Source of the DNA: Melioribacter sp.
GTDB taxonomy: Bacteria; Bacteroidota; Ignavibacteria; Ignavibacteriales; Melioribacteraceae
Assembly: GCA_026417975.1 (NCBI GenBank)
Contig: JAOACD010000009.1
Coordinates: 62,001 to 126,000, forward strand
Direction of reading: 5' to 3'
DNA length: 64,000 nucleotides
Part shown: positions 8,798 through 16,634 of the stretch, in pieces
Position numbering within the stretch: position 1 is the stretch's first letter
How the letters are laid out: every line of letters starts with the position of its first letter
The notes under the pieces: model-generated
What the model was told of the DNA's origin: nothing
The model's input: only the letters and a program-made list of their open reading frames with translations
The model's database searches: none
Made by a program: the position numbers and the translations under genes

Positions 8798-9373
8798 ATG
8801 AGTTTTTTACTCAAAATGGGCTTTTGCGTTGCTTTATTCTTTTCTATTCCATCTTTCATTTTAGCAGGAGATAATAAAGTGAATAGTTCAATTTATGATA
8901 TTATAGTAAAGGATATTGATGGGAAAGAAATAAAACTTTCTGAATACAAAGGCAAAGTTTTATTAATTGTTAATGTAGCAAGTAAGTGTGGATTTACACC
9001 ACAATATAAAGGACTTCAAAAAATTTATGAGAAATACAAAAGTAGAGGTTTTGAAATTCTCGCATTTCCATGTAATGATTTTGGTGGCCAAGAACCAGGT
9101 TCTAATCAAGAAATAAAAGAATTTTGTTCTAAAAAATATAAAGTTACTTTTAAACTGTTTGATAAAATTAAAATACTAGGAGAAGAGAAATCAGAATTGT
9201 ATAAACGATTAACGAACAGCGATAATGTAGAAAAAGGTGATGTGAAGTGGAATTTTGAAAAATTTTTAATAGATAAAAAAGGAATTATTAAAGCGAGGTT
9301 TAGAAGCACAGTTGAGCCTGAAAGTAAAAAAATAACAGAAGTAATTGAAACTTTGCTTAATGAAAAAGAGTGA
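8798..9373 (+). CDS. Exported glutathione peroxidase-family thiol peroxidase
   Basis: A signal peptide (residues 1-23) precedes a standard Gpx fold. The peroxidatic Cys is C64 in NVASKCGFTPQY, in place of selenocysteine. Q98 lies in GGQEPG, and the catalytic Trp/Asn lie in KWNFEKFLI. C110 in the helix after QEPG is in the place of the resolving Cys of thioredoxin-dependent Gpx enzymes, so thioredoxin is a likelier donor than glutathione. It probably reduces peroxides in the periplasm. It lies 86 bp downstream of the sigma/anti-sigma pair and may belong to the same stress response. Confidence 0.92.
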   Translation: MSFLLKMGFCVALFFSIPSFILAGDNKVNSSIYDIIVKDIDGKEIKLSEYKGKVLLIVNVASKCGFTPQYKGLQKIYEKYKSRGFEILAFPCNDFGGQEPGSNQEIKEFCSKKYKVTFKLFDKIKILGEEKSELYKRLTNSDNVEKGDVKWNFEKFLIDKKGIIKARFRSTVEPESKKITEVIETLLNEKE

Positions 9374-9513
9374 CCTGCCATAACAAAATTTTAAAGTTTT
9401 TCATTTCTTAATAGCACTCATAATTTAAATCAATTTATAATTTTCCATTATTTCGTATATTTAATCGGTATTAATCGTAATTATTGAATTTTATTTTTAA
9501 AATATTCTTTACC

Positions 9514-12500
9514 ATGAGAGCATTCCCAAATTTTAAGAAAACCAAAAAAAATTTCGTATGCTTATTATTTGTGTTATTGGCTAGTTGCAAAACAATAGAG
9601 AAGAGTGAATCGGTCAATTTAAATAACGAAATATGGTTTCAACAAGAGAACGTTGATTTAGGGGCAAAAATTGATATGTTGGATGAAAACTTTGGATTTG
9701 CTATCTCTAAGGGGAAGGGAAGTAATGTCTTAGGTAAAGTATATTTTTATAAACAAGGTATATGGGAAGTAGTTTCTGAACATAATTATTCAGATTTTCC
9801 TTTAATAACTGTAGTAAAGCCAAATTTAATTTATTGGATTATTCATGGTTCACATCATGAAAACTATAAACCACACTTAAATGTTTATGATTTCAAATCA
9901 AAAAAAGAATTATTGTTGCCAGTAGTTATGTGGGATGAAAAAGATTTTGTGATGTGGAGAGGCATTTCAGTTTTGTCTGATGGTCAAATATTTTTAGCTG
10001 GTCAACAAGGACATATTATATTTTATAAAAATAAAAAGTGGTATACAACTAACAACCCATTTAAAAGAAAAGAAAATGAGAGCCTAAATGCAAAAGACTT
10101 GCACGATATTCAAATGTTAGATGAGTTCTTTGGTTTTGCAGTAGGTAAAAATGGACTAATATTGAAATGGAATGGTCAAATATGGAATAAGTTTGCAGAG
10201 GTTACAAATAATGATTTAATGAAAATTTCTTTGTTAGATAAAGATTTTGGATGGGTTGTTGGTAAAAGAGGTACTATTTTGAAGTATAATAAAAATCATT
10301 TTGAAAAAATTCCTACAGATTTGATTTATAATTTTAACTCAGTCAAAACGGTCTCAAAAAATAAAGCCTATATTGTAGGTGATAAATCAACTTTATTAGA
10401 ACTAAAAAATGGAAAGTGGATACAGAATGAAGCAATAAAAATCTTTAGTGATAATTTTGTTGATATTGATGTAATAGAAGAAAATGGTAAAGACTACATT
10501 TGGATAATTGGGGAAAGAGGAATTTATACAAATTATCATAACTTAAAATTTTCTTTTACTGATGTAACACCTGCACTATCTTTAAGAAGAGAAGGTCGTA
10601 CAGGTATATTTCGAGATTTTAATAATGATAACAATTTGGATTTGTTGACATTATTGGAAGATAGTTCTCCTATACTGTATAAAAGTTTAAATGGGAAATC
10701 ATTTCTTGAAGCAGAATCTTATAAAGAAACCGATGTTGCTTCGTCTGCTCAAGCAGTAAGTTGTGCAGATTTTGATAATGATGGTTATTTAGATTTGTTA
10801 GAATTTACTAACATTTCAAAAGCCAAGTTACTATTTGGTAGTAGCAACTTTAAATTTAGAAAAGTTGATTTAGAAGATTTTACAAAAAACTTAACGTTTA
10901 ATGATAATGTGAATTTTATGCATGCCCAAGTAGCAGATTTCAATAATGATGGTAATGTTGATGTTTATGTTGCAACAGATAATTATGACTATATACTTAA
11001 AAATAATGGATTTGGTAGGTTTACAAATGTTTATAATGAGACAGGATTAAAAAAGTTTTCTAATAACAATTCCTATAGTGTAACATTAACTGATTTTAAT
11101 AATGATAATCTTATTGATGTAGTTATAACTTATAAAATTCCTGTCAACAGTAAGCATATATTTCTTTATTTAAACAAAGGTAATTTTCGTTTTATAGAAA
11201 AAGATGATTCTAATTTTTATTCAAAAAGATCTCCAAGTACTTATTCTTCATTAGCTAACGATTTTAATAATGATGGTTATACAGATTTAGTAATTTTTAA
11301 TAACGATTCTGAATTGAAATTACTAATTAATGATGGCAGAGCAAATTTCACTGATGTTTCCTACAAGGTAGGTTTTAGAGATAAATTGTTTCATCCAGAA
11401 CCTTCTGGGGGTATATTAAGTACAGCAGATGTAAATAATGATGGATGGTTAGATTTGTTTGTTGGTTCGAAATTGTTTTTAAATTCGCCTAATTTTTCTT
11501 TTAAGGAAATCGAGAAATATGTAGGTATAAATTTTATTGGGAACCCTACATTTGCTGACTATGATAATGATGGTGATATGGATTTATTTTTAGGAAGTTC
11601 ATCCTTAGCTTTAGGAGAAGGTAATAGAGCGGCTTTGTATAGAAATAATTCATTGGAAAATAACTTTATAAAAGTAAGATTGTGTGGAGATATAAGCAAT
11701 CGGTTTGCTATTGGTGCGAAAGTTTTCTTGCTAGGATATAATACAAAAGATTCTCTTGTTTATGTTACATTAAGACAAAATGGATTGGGTGGAAACTCGT
11801 TATCACAAGAAAATTTTTCTGAAATACATTTTGGAGTAAATCCAAATTTACATTATAAAATAAAAGTAATTTTCCCCTCGGGTATTGAAAAAATTATTTA
11901 CCCGAAGATGAATGTCCTGAATGAAGTTTATGAATCATCTTTCTTAAATAGGCAATTAATACTTTTAAATAAATCTGTTTTTAGAGCCTTAAATTTTATT
12001 AACCCCTTAAACGAACTATTTAAATTTTCTATTTTGCTAGCACTTCTAGTATTAATATTTCTTTATAGCCTTAAAACAAAAGCAATAAAGGTTATTGTCA
12101 GTAAATGGTATTTTGTAGTAATCATTTTAGCTTTTTATATAACGCTGGTTTACTTTACAGTTACATCAGAATCATTTTTTTGGAAAACTTTCCCTATTTA
12201 TTTTACGGGAGTAACTACGTTTACTTTTGTTTATATATTGTCAAAAGTTATAGAGAGAAAGGAAAGTAAATTTATTTCACATTATAAGATTATTGATATC
12301 TTAGGAGTTGGGGGAACAGGAAAAGTCTTTAAGGCAAAAGATGTTTATACATCAGAAATTTTTGCATTAAAAATTATTAATCCTATTTTGTTAAATGAGG
12401 AGGAAAATAGGAAGCTTCTTGCAAACGAAGGTAAGATACTTACAAAAATAGATAACGAAAATGTTGTTAAAGTATATGAATTTGGAGAGTCAGAAAGACA

Positions 12501-13068
12501 TAGTTATATAGTTATGGAATATTTACCAGGTGGAACTCTTGATGAATATATTAGGAATAATTTTCCAATAGCTATAGAAAAAGTTATTAATATTGCTTTG
12601 CAAATTTGTAATGGTTTAATAGCTATACACAAACAGAATATAATTCATAGGGATCTTAAAAGCTCTAATATAATGTTCGATAGAAATGGTAAAGTTAAAA
12701 TTATGGATTTTGGCTTGTCAAAGTCTCCTTTAGTTACAACTATGACAACTCTTGGAACAATAATGGGTACTTTAGGATATGTTGCTCCAGAACAAATTAC
12801 TAATATAAACTTAGATAAAAGAGTAGATATTTTTTCTATGGGAGTTATTTTATACCAAATGGTAACTAATAAGTTGCCTTTTTTGGGTAGTAATGAAATA
12901 GCAGTAATACACTCCATTTTTAATACTGAACCGGTTAGGCCTTCAGAAATTAATCCTGCTGTTAATAATGAGTTAGAAGATATTATATTAAAGTGTCTTA
13001 AGAAAAACCCCGAAGATAGATTTCAATCGGCAGAACAATTGTACGTAGTGTTAAAGAAATTAATATAA
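9514..13068 (+). CDS. Transmembrane Ser/Thr protein kinase with propeller/FG-GAP/ASPIC sensor ectodomain
   Basis: Positions here are counted from the ATG at 9514; an in-frame TTG at 9484 would add 10 residues. The first 25 residues form a signal sequence ending in a lipobox-like LLASC. Residues about 40-345 contain Ycf48-like propeller repeats (FGFAVGKNGLILKW, FGWVVGKRGTILKY). Residues 368-690 contain seven DxNNDGxxD calcium-loop FG-GAP/VCBS repeats. Residues 718-797 resemble an ASPIC/UnbV domain ending in IFPSG. Three transmembrane helices (about 836-853, 864-883, 892-910) lead to a kinase domain (about 924-1184). The kinase has GVGGTGKV, the ATP-binding Lys in FALKII, HRDLKSSN, DFG and APEQ, so it looks catalytically complete. 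With three helices the kinase is cytoplasmic and the repeats outside. It is followed 18 bp later by a sigma-54 activator, suggesting an external-signal-to-transcription path. Confidence 0.9.
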   Translation: MRAFPNFKKTKKNFVCLLFVLLASCKTIEKSESVNLNNEIWFQQENVDLGAKIDMLDENFGFAISKGKGSNVLGKVYFYKQGIWEVVSEHNYSDFPLITVVKPNLIYWIIHGSHHENYKPHLNVYDFKSKKELLLPVVMWDEKDFVMWRGISVLSDGQIFLAGQQGHIIFYKNKKWYTTNNPFKRKENESLNAKDLHDIQMLDEFFGFAVGKNGLILKWNGQIWNKFAEVTNNDLMKISLLDKDFGWVVGKRGTILKYNKNHFEKIPTDLIYNFNSVKTVSKNKAYIVGDKSTLLELKNGKWIQNEAIKIFSDNFVDIDVIEENGKDYIWIIGERGIYTNYHNLKFSFTDVTPALSLRREGRTGIFRDFNNDNNLDLLTLLEDSSPILYKSLNGKSFLEAESYKETDVASSAQAVSCADFDNDGYLDLLEFTNISKAKLLFGSSNFKFRKVDLEDFTKNLTFNDNVNFMHAQVADFNNDGNVDVYVATDNYDYILKNNGFGRFTNVYNETGLKKFSNNNSYSVTLTDFNNDNLIDVVITYKIPVNSKHIFLYLNKGNFRFIEKDDSNFYSKRSPSTYSSLANDFNNDGYTDLVIFNNDSELKLLINDGRANFTDVSYKVGFRDKLFHPEPSGGILSTADVNNDGWLDLFVGSKLFLNSPNFSFKEIEKYVGINFIGNPTFADYDNDGDMDLFLGSSSLALGEGNRAALYRNNSLENNFIKVRLCGDISNRFAIGAKVFLLGYNTKDSLVYVTLRQNGLGGNSLSQENFSEIHFGVNPNLHYKIKVIFPSGIEKIIYPKMNVLNEVYESSFLNRQLILLNKSVFRALNFINPLNELFKFSILLALLVLIFLYSLKTKAIKVIVSKWYFVVIILAFYITLVYFTVTSESFFWKTFPIYFTGVTTFTFVYILSKVIERKESKFISHYKIIDILGVGGTGKVFKAKDVYTSEIFALKIINPILLNEEENRKLLANEGKILTKIDNENVVKVYEFGESERHSYIVMEYLPGGTLDEYIRNNFPIAIEKVINIALQICNGLIAIHKQNIIHRDLKSSNIMFDRNGKVKIMDFGLSKSPLVTTMTTLGTIMGTLGYVAPEQITNINLDKRVDIFSMGVILYQMVTNKLPFLGSNEIAVIHSIFNTEPVRPSEINPAVNNELEDIILKCLKKNPEDRFQSAEQLYVVLKKLI

Positions 13069-13086
13069 AATAATTGAAGGTGTAAA

Positions 13087-14808
13087 TTGAACAAGAATGA
13101 ATTTGAAGAAAAAATATTTTACTTAACAAATCATCATGCATCAGAATTCTCAGAAATTCTAATGCATTTGGATAGTGCAATAGAGAAAAATGATTGGGGT
13201 TTATCTAAAAGTTTATTGAAGAAGATTTACCAAAAAAGTATTAGTTACTATAATGAGATTTCTAAGCAATTAAAAGAACTTTTGAAAGAAATTGAGCATT
13301 TAGCTGCAGAATGTGAAAAAATAAAACAGGAAAAAAATAGATTTGAAAAACTTTATTTAACAGGTTTGATATTTCAATCAGAGCGAGAAATGATTGCCTT
13401 AATGGAAAAAGCTATTGAGATTTTAGTGAAAGAGCTAAATGCTGACAATGGATTCATAATTTTAGTAGACGATAAACAAAACATTACAAGGATAGTTACA
13501 AACAATGTGGATGAAAATTGTACAAACAAAGCTAAGGAACTAAGTATTACAGTAATTAATAAAGCATTACAAGACTTAAAGCCACTCAAACTAAATGATA
13601 TTCAAAAAGAAGAAGAATTTTCAAGGAGACATAGTATAGTATCTTTAGGATTAAATTCAGTAATGTGTGTTCCATTGTTATCGGCTGATTGTGTGCTAGG
13701 GGCTGTGTATGTAGATAGAAGAAAAGAAAACAATCCATTTAAGGAAGAAGATTTAATATTTTTAATTTCTTTTGCCAAACAGGTTGTAAAGGGTATTGAG
13801 ATTTCAAGTGAAATATTAGCACTCGAAGAGAAATTGGAAGATAAACCAAAATTAGAATATGAAAAACTTAAACAACAATTTAAATGTAATGAAATAATTG
13901 GAAAAAGTATTAAGCTTTTTAATGTATTAAAATTAGCTTCTAAAGTAGCAGATTCAGATGCTTCAATTTTAATATTAGGCGAAAATGGAACTGGGAAGGA
14001 AATTTTAGCGAGGGCTATACATAATAATAGTTCTAGAAAAGATAAGCCTTTTATTGCACTAAACTGTGGTGCTATTCCTAACGAACTATTAGAATCTGAA
14101 TTATTTGGTTATGAATCCGGTGCCTTTACAGGTGCAGTTAAATCTAAACCCGGTAGATTAGAACTGGCTGATGGTGGAACAATTTTTTTAGATGAAATAG
14201 CGGAGATGAATGTTAATCTTCAAGCAAAGCTATTAAGAGTTATTCAAACAAAAGAGATTGAAAGATTAGGCGGAATTCATCCGAAGAAAATAGATGTAAG
14301 ATTTATATCAGCAACTAATAAAGATTTAACTAAGCTTATAGCAGAAAAATTATTTAGAGAAGACTTATACTACCGACTAAAAGTTGTGGAAATAAGAATA
14401 CCGCCATTAAGAGAAAGAAAGGAAGACATAGAAGAGTTAGTTAGGTTTTTTATTGAAAAATATAAAGGTAATAAAGGAAATTTTTTAATTACTGATGAAG
14501 CATTGAACATTTTGGAAAACTACAACTGGCCTGGAAATATAAGAGAGCTGGAAAATGTTATTCAAAGAGCTATAATATTAGCTGACTCTAATGTTATTCA
14601 AAAGAAGGATTTGCCACAAGAAATAATAGACGAATATTCTTTGAATAACTACGCAAAATCATTATCAGAAGCCGAGGACGATTTTAGAAGGTATTATATA
14701 ACAAAAGTTTTGAGGCAAACAGGTTCAAAAACAGATGCAGCAAAATTGTTAGGTATTAATAGAAGTCATCTTCATAAATTAATTTCCCAATTAGGAATTA
14801 TAGAATAA
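13087..14808 (+). CDS. Sigma-54-dependent transcriptional activator with GAF domain
   Basis: The TTG at 13087 is chosen because GAAGGTG lies at suitable spacing. The 573-residue protein has a helical N-terminal section (1-95), a GAF domain (about 100-240), an AAA+ domain and a C-terminal Fis-type helix-turn-helix. The AAA+ domain has Walker A GENGTGKE at 298-305, the sigma-54 contact loop GAFTGA at 345-350 and Walker B TIFLDE to 370. The helix-turn-helix is KTDAAKLLGINRSHLHKLI. It has no receiver domain, so its input is not classical phosphotransfer. Control by the upstream kinase, through the N-terminal or GAF region, is the obvious hypothesis. A sigma-54-like promoter lies 130 bp after its stop codon. 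Confidence 0.95.
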   Translation: MNKNEFEEKIFYLTNHHASEFSEILMHLDSAIEKNDWGLSKSLLKKIYQKSISYYNEISKQLKELLKEIEHLAAECEKIKQEKNRFEKLYLTGLIFQSEREMIALMEKAIEILVKELNADNGFIILVDDKQNITRIVTNNVDENCTNKAKELSITVINKALQDLKPLKLNDIQKEEEFSRRHSIVSLGLNSVMCVPLLSADCVLGAVYVDRRKENNPFKEEDLIFLISFAKQVVKGIEISSEILALEEKLEDKPKLEYEKLKQQFKCNEIIGKSIKLFNVLKLASKVADSDASILILGENGTGKEILARAIHNNSSRKDKPFIALNCGAIPNELLESELFGYESGAFTGAVKSKPGRLELADGGTIFLDEIAEMNVNLQAKLLRVIQTKEIERLGGIHPKKIDVRFISATNKDLTKLIAEKLFREDLYYRLKVVEIRIPPLRERKEDIEELVRFFIEKYKGNKGNFLITDEALNILENYNWPGNIRELENVIQRAIILADSNVIQKKDLPQEIIDEYSLNNYAKSLSEAEDDFRRYYITKVLRQTGSKTDAAKLLGINRSHLHKLISQLGIIE

Positions 14809-14937
14809 TATAATTTGCTTTTTAGTTAAATTCCGATTGTTATTTTTTTGCAACACATTTTCCCTACCTAATGTTGGATAATAACTTCAATATCAATATC
14901 CTGCTTCTAAAAAGTTTATTTTTAATAGGCTGTTAGG

Positions 14938-14952
14938 TGGCATAACCTTTGT
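14938..14952 (+). promoter_or_regulatory. Candidate sigma-54 (-24/-12) promoter
   Basis: TGGCATAACCTTTGT has the GG and the second dinucleotide separated by exactly 10 bp, as in TGGCAC-N5-TTGC. Deviations are T for C at the end of the -24 box and T for C at the end of the -12 box. Transcription would start near 14963, about 33 bp before the ATG at 14996. Its place directly after the gene for a sigma-54 activator raises its credibility. Confidence 0.45.
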
Positions 14953-14968
14953 CACTTCTCTTATGCCA
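14938..14968. repeat. Inverted repeat TGGCATAA/TTATGCCA in the promoter region
   Basis: TGGCATAA (14938-14945) and TTATGCCA (14961-14968) are exact inverse copies separated by 15 bp. The left arm coincides with the candidate -24 box and the right arm covers the expected transcription start. It could be an operator that blocks sigma-54 holoenzyme, or it could be chance. Confidence 0.4.
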
Positions 14969-14995
14969 TTTAATTAAAAAAGAAAGGGGTGTTAC

Positions 14996-15541
14996 ATGAA
15001 AGCTATTTTCAAAACCACGATTTTTTTACTTTTTTTAACTTTAACACTTAATTATGCACAAGGTTATTCTCAAGGGGGTAAAACTCTTAATATTGGTGCT
15101 GGGATAGGTTTAGTTGGTTTGGAAGGAGACGCCACAATTCCACCTATAAGTGTTGGAATGCAGCTAGGTCTTACAGACAAAATTTCTATTGGTGGAATAG
15201 TTGGTTATGCTGGGTCATCATATAAGTTTGGATTTCTAACTACATCTTATGAATGGAAGTATAGCTATATTATTGTAGGAGCAAGAGGAGAATATCATTT
15301 TATGAAGCCAGAAGATAAGTTAGATTTGTACACGGGTGTTACATTAGGCTACAATATTGTTAGCGTTACCGAACCTGATAATCTTCCACAGTATGGAATA
15401 TCATATTCTGCAACATCTAGCAGTTTACTTTATGGGGGCCATGCCGGTGCTCGATATGCTTTCAGTAATAGTTTTGGTTTATTTGTGGAAGTGGGATATG
15501 GTATAGGTTACATAACGGGGGGAGTCTTTTTAAGAATGTAA
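14996..15541 (+). CDS. Small outer-membrane beta-barrel protein
   Basis: A strong ribosome binding site (AAAGGGGTG) precedes the ATG. The 181-residue product has a signal peptide (about 1-22). Alternating glycine/aromatic strands follow (NIGAGIGLVGL, KISIGGIVGYAG, GVTLGYNIV, GHAGARYAF, GLFVEVGYGIGY), typical of an 8-stranded OmpA/OmpW-like barrel. The chain ends in an aromatic/hydrophobic strand with Met as the last residue. It is the first gene after the sigma-54 activator, lies behind a candidate sigma-54 promoter and is followed by a clear terminator, so it looks like a single-gene target of that regulator. Confidence 0.8.
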   Translation: MKAIFKTTIFLLFLTLTLNYAQGYSQGGKTLNIGAGIGLVGLEGDATIPPISVGMQLGLTDKISIGGIVGYAGSSYKFGFLTTSYEWKYSYIIVGARGEYHFMKPEDKLDLYTGVTLGYNIVSVTEPDNLPQYGISYSATSSSLLYGGHAGARYAFSNSFGLFVEVGYGIGYITGGVFLRM

Positions 15542-15547
15542 CCTTAC

Positions 15548-15582
15548 AAAGCGCCTATAGCTGTTAAAGGCATAGGCGCTTT
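15548..15582 (+). terminator. Rho-independent terminator after the beta-barrel gene
   Basis: AAAGCGCCTAT (15548-15558) pairs exactly with ATAGGCGCTTT (15572-15582), giving an 11-bp GC-rich stem. It runs into TTTTT and starts 6 bp after the stop codon at 15541. Confidence 0.88.
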
Positions 15583-15618
15583 TTAATTCTTTTTATTAAT
15601 AATATAAAGTTAAAGTTT

Positions 15619-15843
15619 ATGAAAAGTGTTTTGGTTGTAGAGTCTAATACTATGCAACTAAGAAAATTAAGAGAGTTGCTCTCGAGAGAGGGATATGATG
15701 TTATCACAGTTAACAATATAGAATCTGCCATGATTATATGCGATAAAGTTAAAGTTGATTATATTCTTGCAAGCACAGAAATATTACAAATAAAAAGTAA
15801 AATAGAGAATAAAGGAGGGAACGATGTTAAAAAAGATACTTAG
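15619..15843 (+). CDS. Truncated, degenerate response-regulator receiver domain
   Basis: The 74-residue ORF starts like a receiver domain: the first strand VLVVESN, the helix LRKLRELLSREGYDVITVNN, and the third strand region DYILASTEI. It then ends in a charged tail, giving about half a receiver. The phosphoacceptor Asp expected after DYILA is Ser, and the acidic pair of the first strand is E-S. It therefore probably cannot be phosphorylated. It overlaps the next gene by 20 bp, and the ribosome binding site of that gene lies inside it. It may be a pseudogene remnant, a leader ORF coupling translation of the lipoprotein, or a small decoy protein. Confidence 0.5.
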   Translation: MKSVLVVESNTMQLRKLRELLSREGYDVITVNNIESAMIICDKVKVDYILASTEILQIKSKIENKGGNDVKKDT

Positions 15844-16591
15844 GTTGAATGTAATAATTTTTATAGCTATAACTCTTCTATCATGTAATAAAGAAGATAA
15901 TCCTACAGAACCGTCAAATTCTTCTAATCAATCAAATCCTACTGGACAACCAATACCAAGTTTTTCTGATCAAAGCGATTATAATGGAGTGATGGCAACT
16001 TTAAAATATTATCAAGCTTCTTTACCAGGTTTTCCGGAAATTGAAACAAGTATGGCATTTGCTATGTTTGGCAGCGGTGTAGATGCAGGCACTGTTAGTG
16101 TAAATAACAATACTTTGGGTAAAATGAATTATTCGGGTAAAACAATGTATATAATGCCAGACCCAAATAATCCACTACAGTACTTAAATCTTAGTTGGAA
16201 TGGTTCTAATCATAGTTGGAATGTTACAGGAGGAAGTGGTATACCAGCTATAACAGGAAGTGTAAGAAGTCCTAATGATTTTAATGTAATCCAGCCAGTA
16301 TCTAATTCTACTGTAAGCAAGTCAAACGGTGTTCAAGTGAGATGGTCTAATACATCAACCACATCAAAAATGTTAATTCAAATAGTTAGCACTGGAAGTG
16401 GCAATGTAAAGTATTATCAAGAACTTTCTGATAATGGTAGTTATACTATTCCTGCCTCAGATTTGTCATCTTTTAGTGGTGATTGCTTACTTTTCGTGGT
16501 TAGATATAACTATTCAAGCACTACAGTAAGTGGTAAAAGGTATTTCTTTGTTTCAGAAGTTATAAAAAGTATTAACATTAAATTGAATTGA
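15824..16591 (+). CDS. Predicted lipoprotein of unknown function
   Basis: AAAGGAGGGA precedes the ATG at 15824. The 255-residue product has a lipoprotein signal ending in the lipobox LLSC. A Ser/Asn/Pro-rich linker follows, and then a beta-rich domain with repeated Thr/Ser/Asn strands. No enzyme motif is visible. The tail contains VRYNYSSTTVSGKRYFFVSE, a pattern often seen in Bacteroidota surface lipoproteins. It closes the signalling locus and could be a surface effector, but its link to the kinase is only positional. Confidence 0.75.
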   Translation: MLKKILRLNVIIFIAITLLSCNKEDNPTEPSNSSNQSNPTGQPIPSFSDQSDYNGVMATLKYYQASLPGFPEIETSMAFAMFGSGVDAGTVSVNNNTLGKMNYSGKTMYIMPDPNNPLQYLNLSWNGSNHSWNVTGGSGIPAITGSVRSPNDFNVIQPVSNSTVSKSNGVQVRWSNTSTTSKMLIQIVSTGSGNVKYYQELSDNGSYTIPASDLSSFSGDCLLFVVRYNYSSTTVSGKRYFFVSEVIKSINIKLN

Positions 16592-16597
16592 TTTGTG

Positions 16598-16634
16598 TGT
16601 CTGGTGTTTTAATACTTTTTAGAAACACCAGACA
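16598..16634 (+). terminator. Terminator hairpin after the lipoprotein gene
   Basis: TGTCTGGTGTTT (16598-16609) pairs exactly with AAACACCAGACA (16623-16634), a 12-bp stem with a 13-nt loop. A T-rich stretch (ATTTTATTTT) follows a few bases later. Confidence 0.75.
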
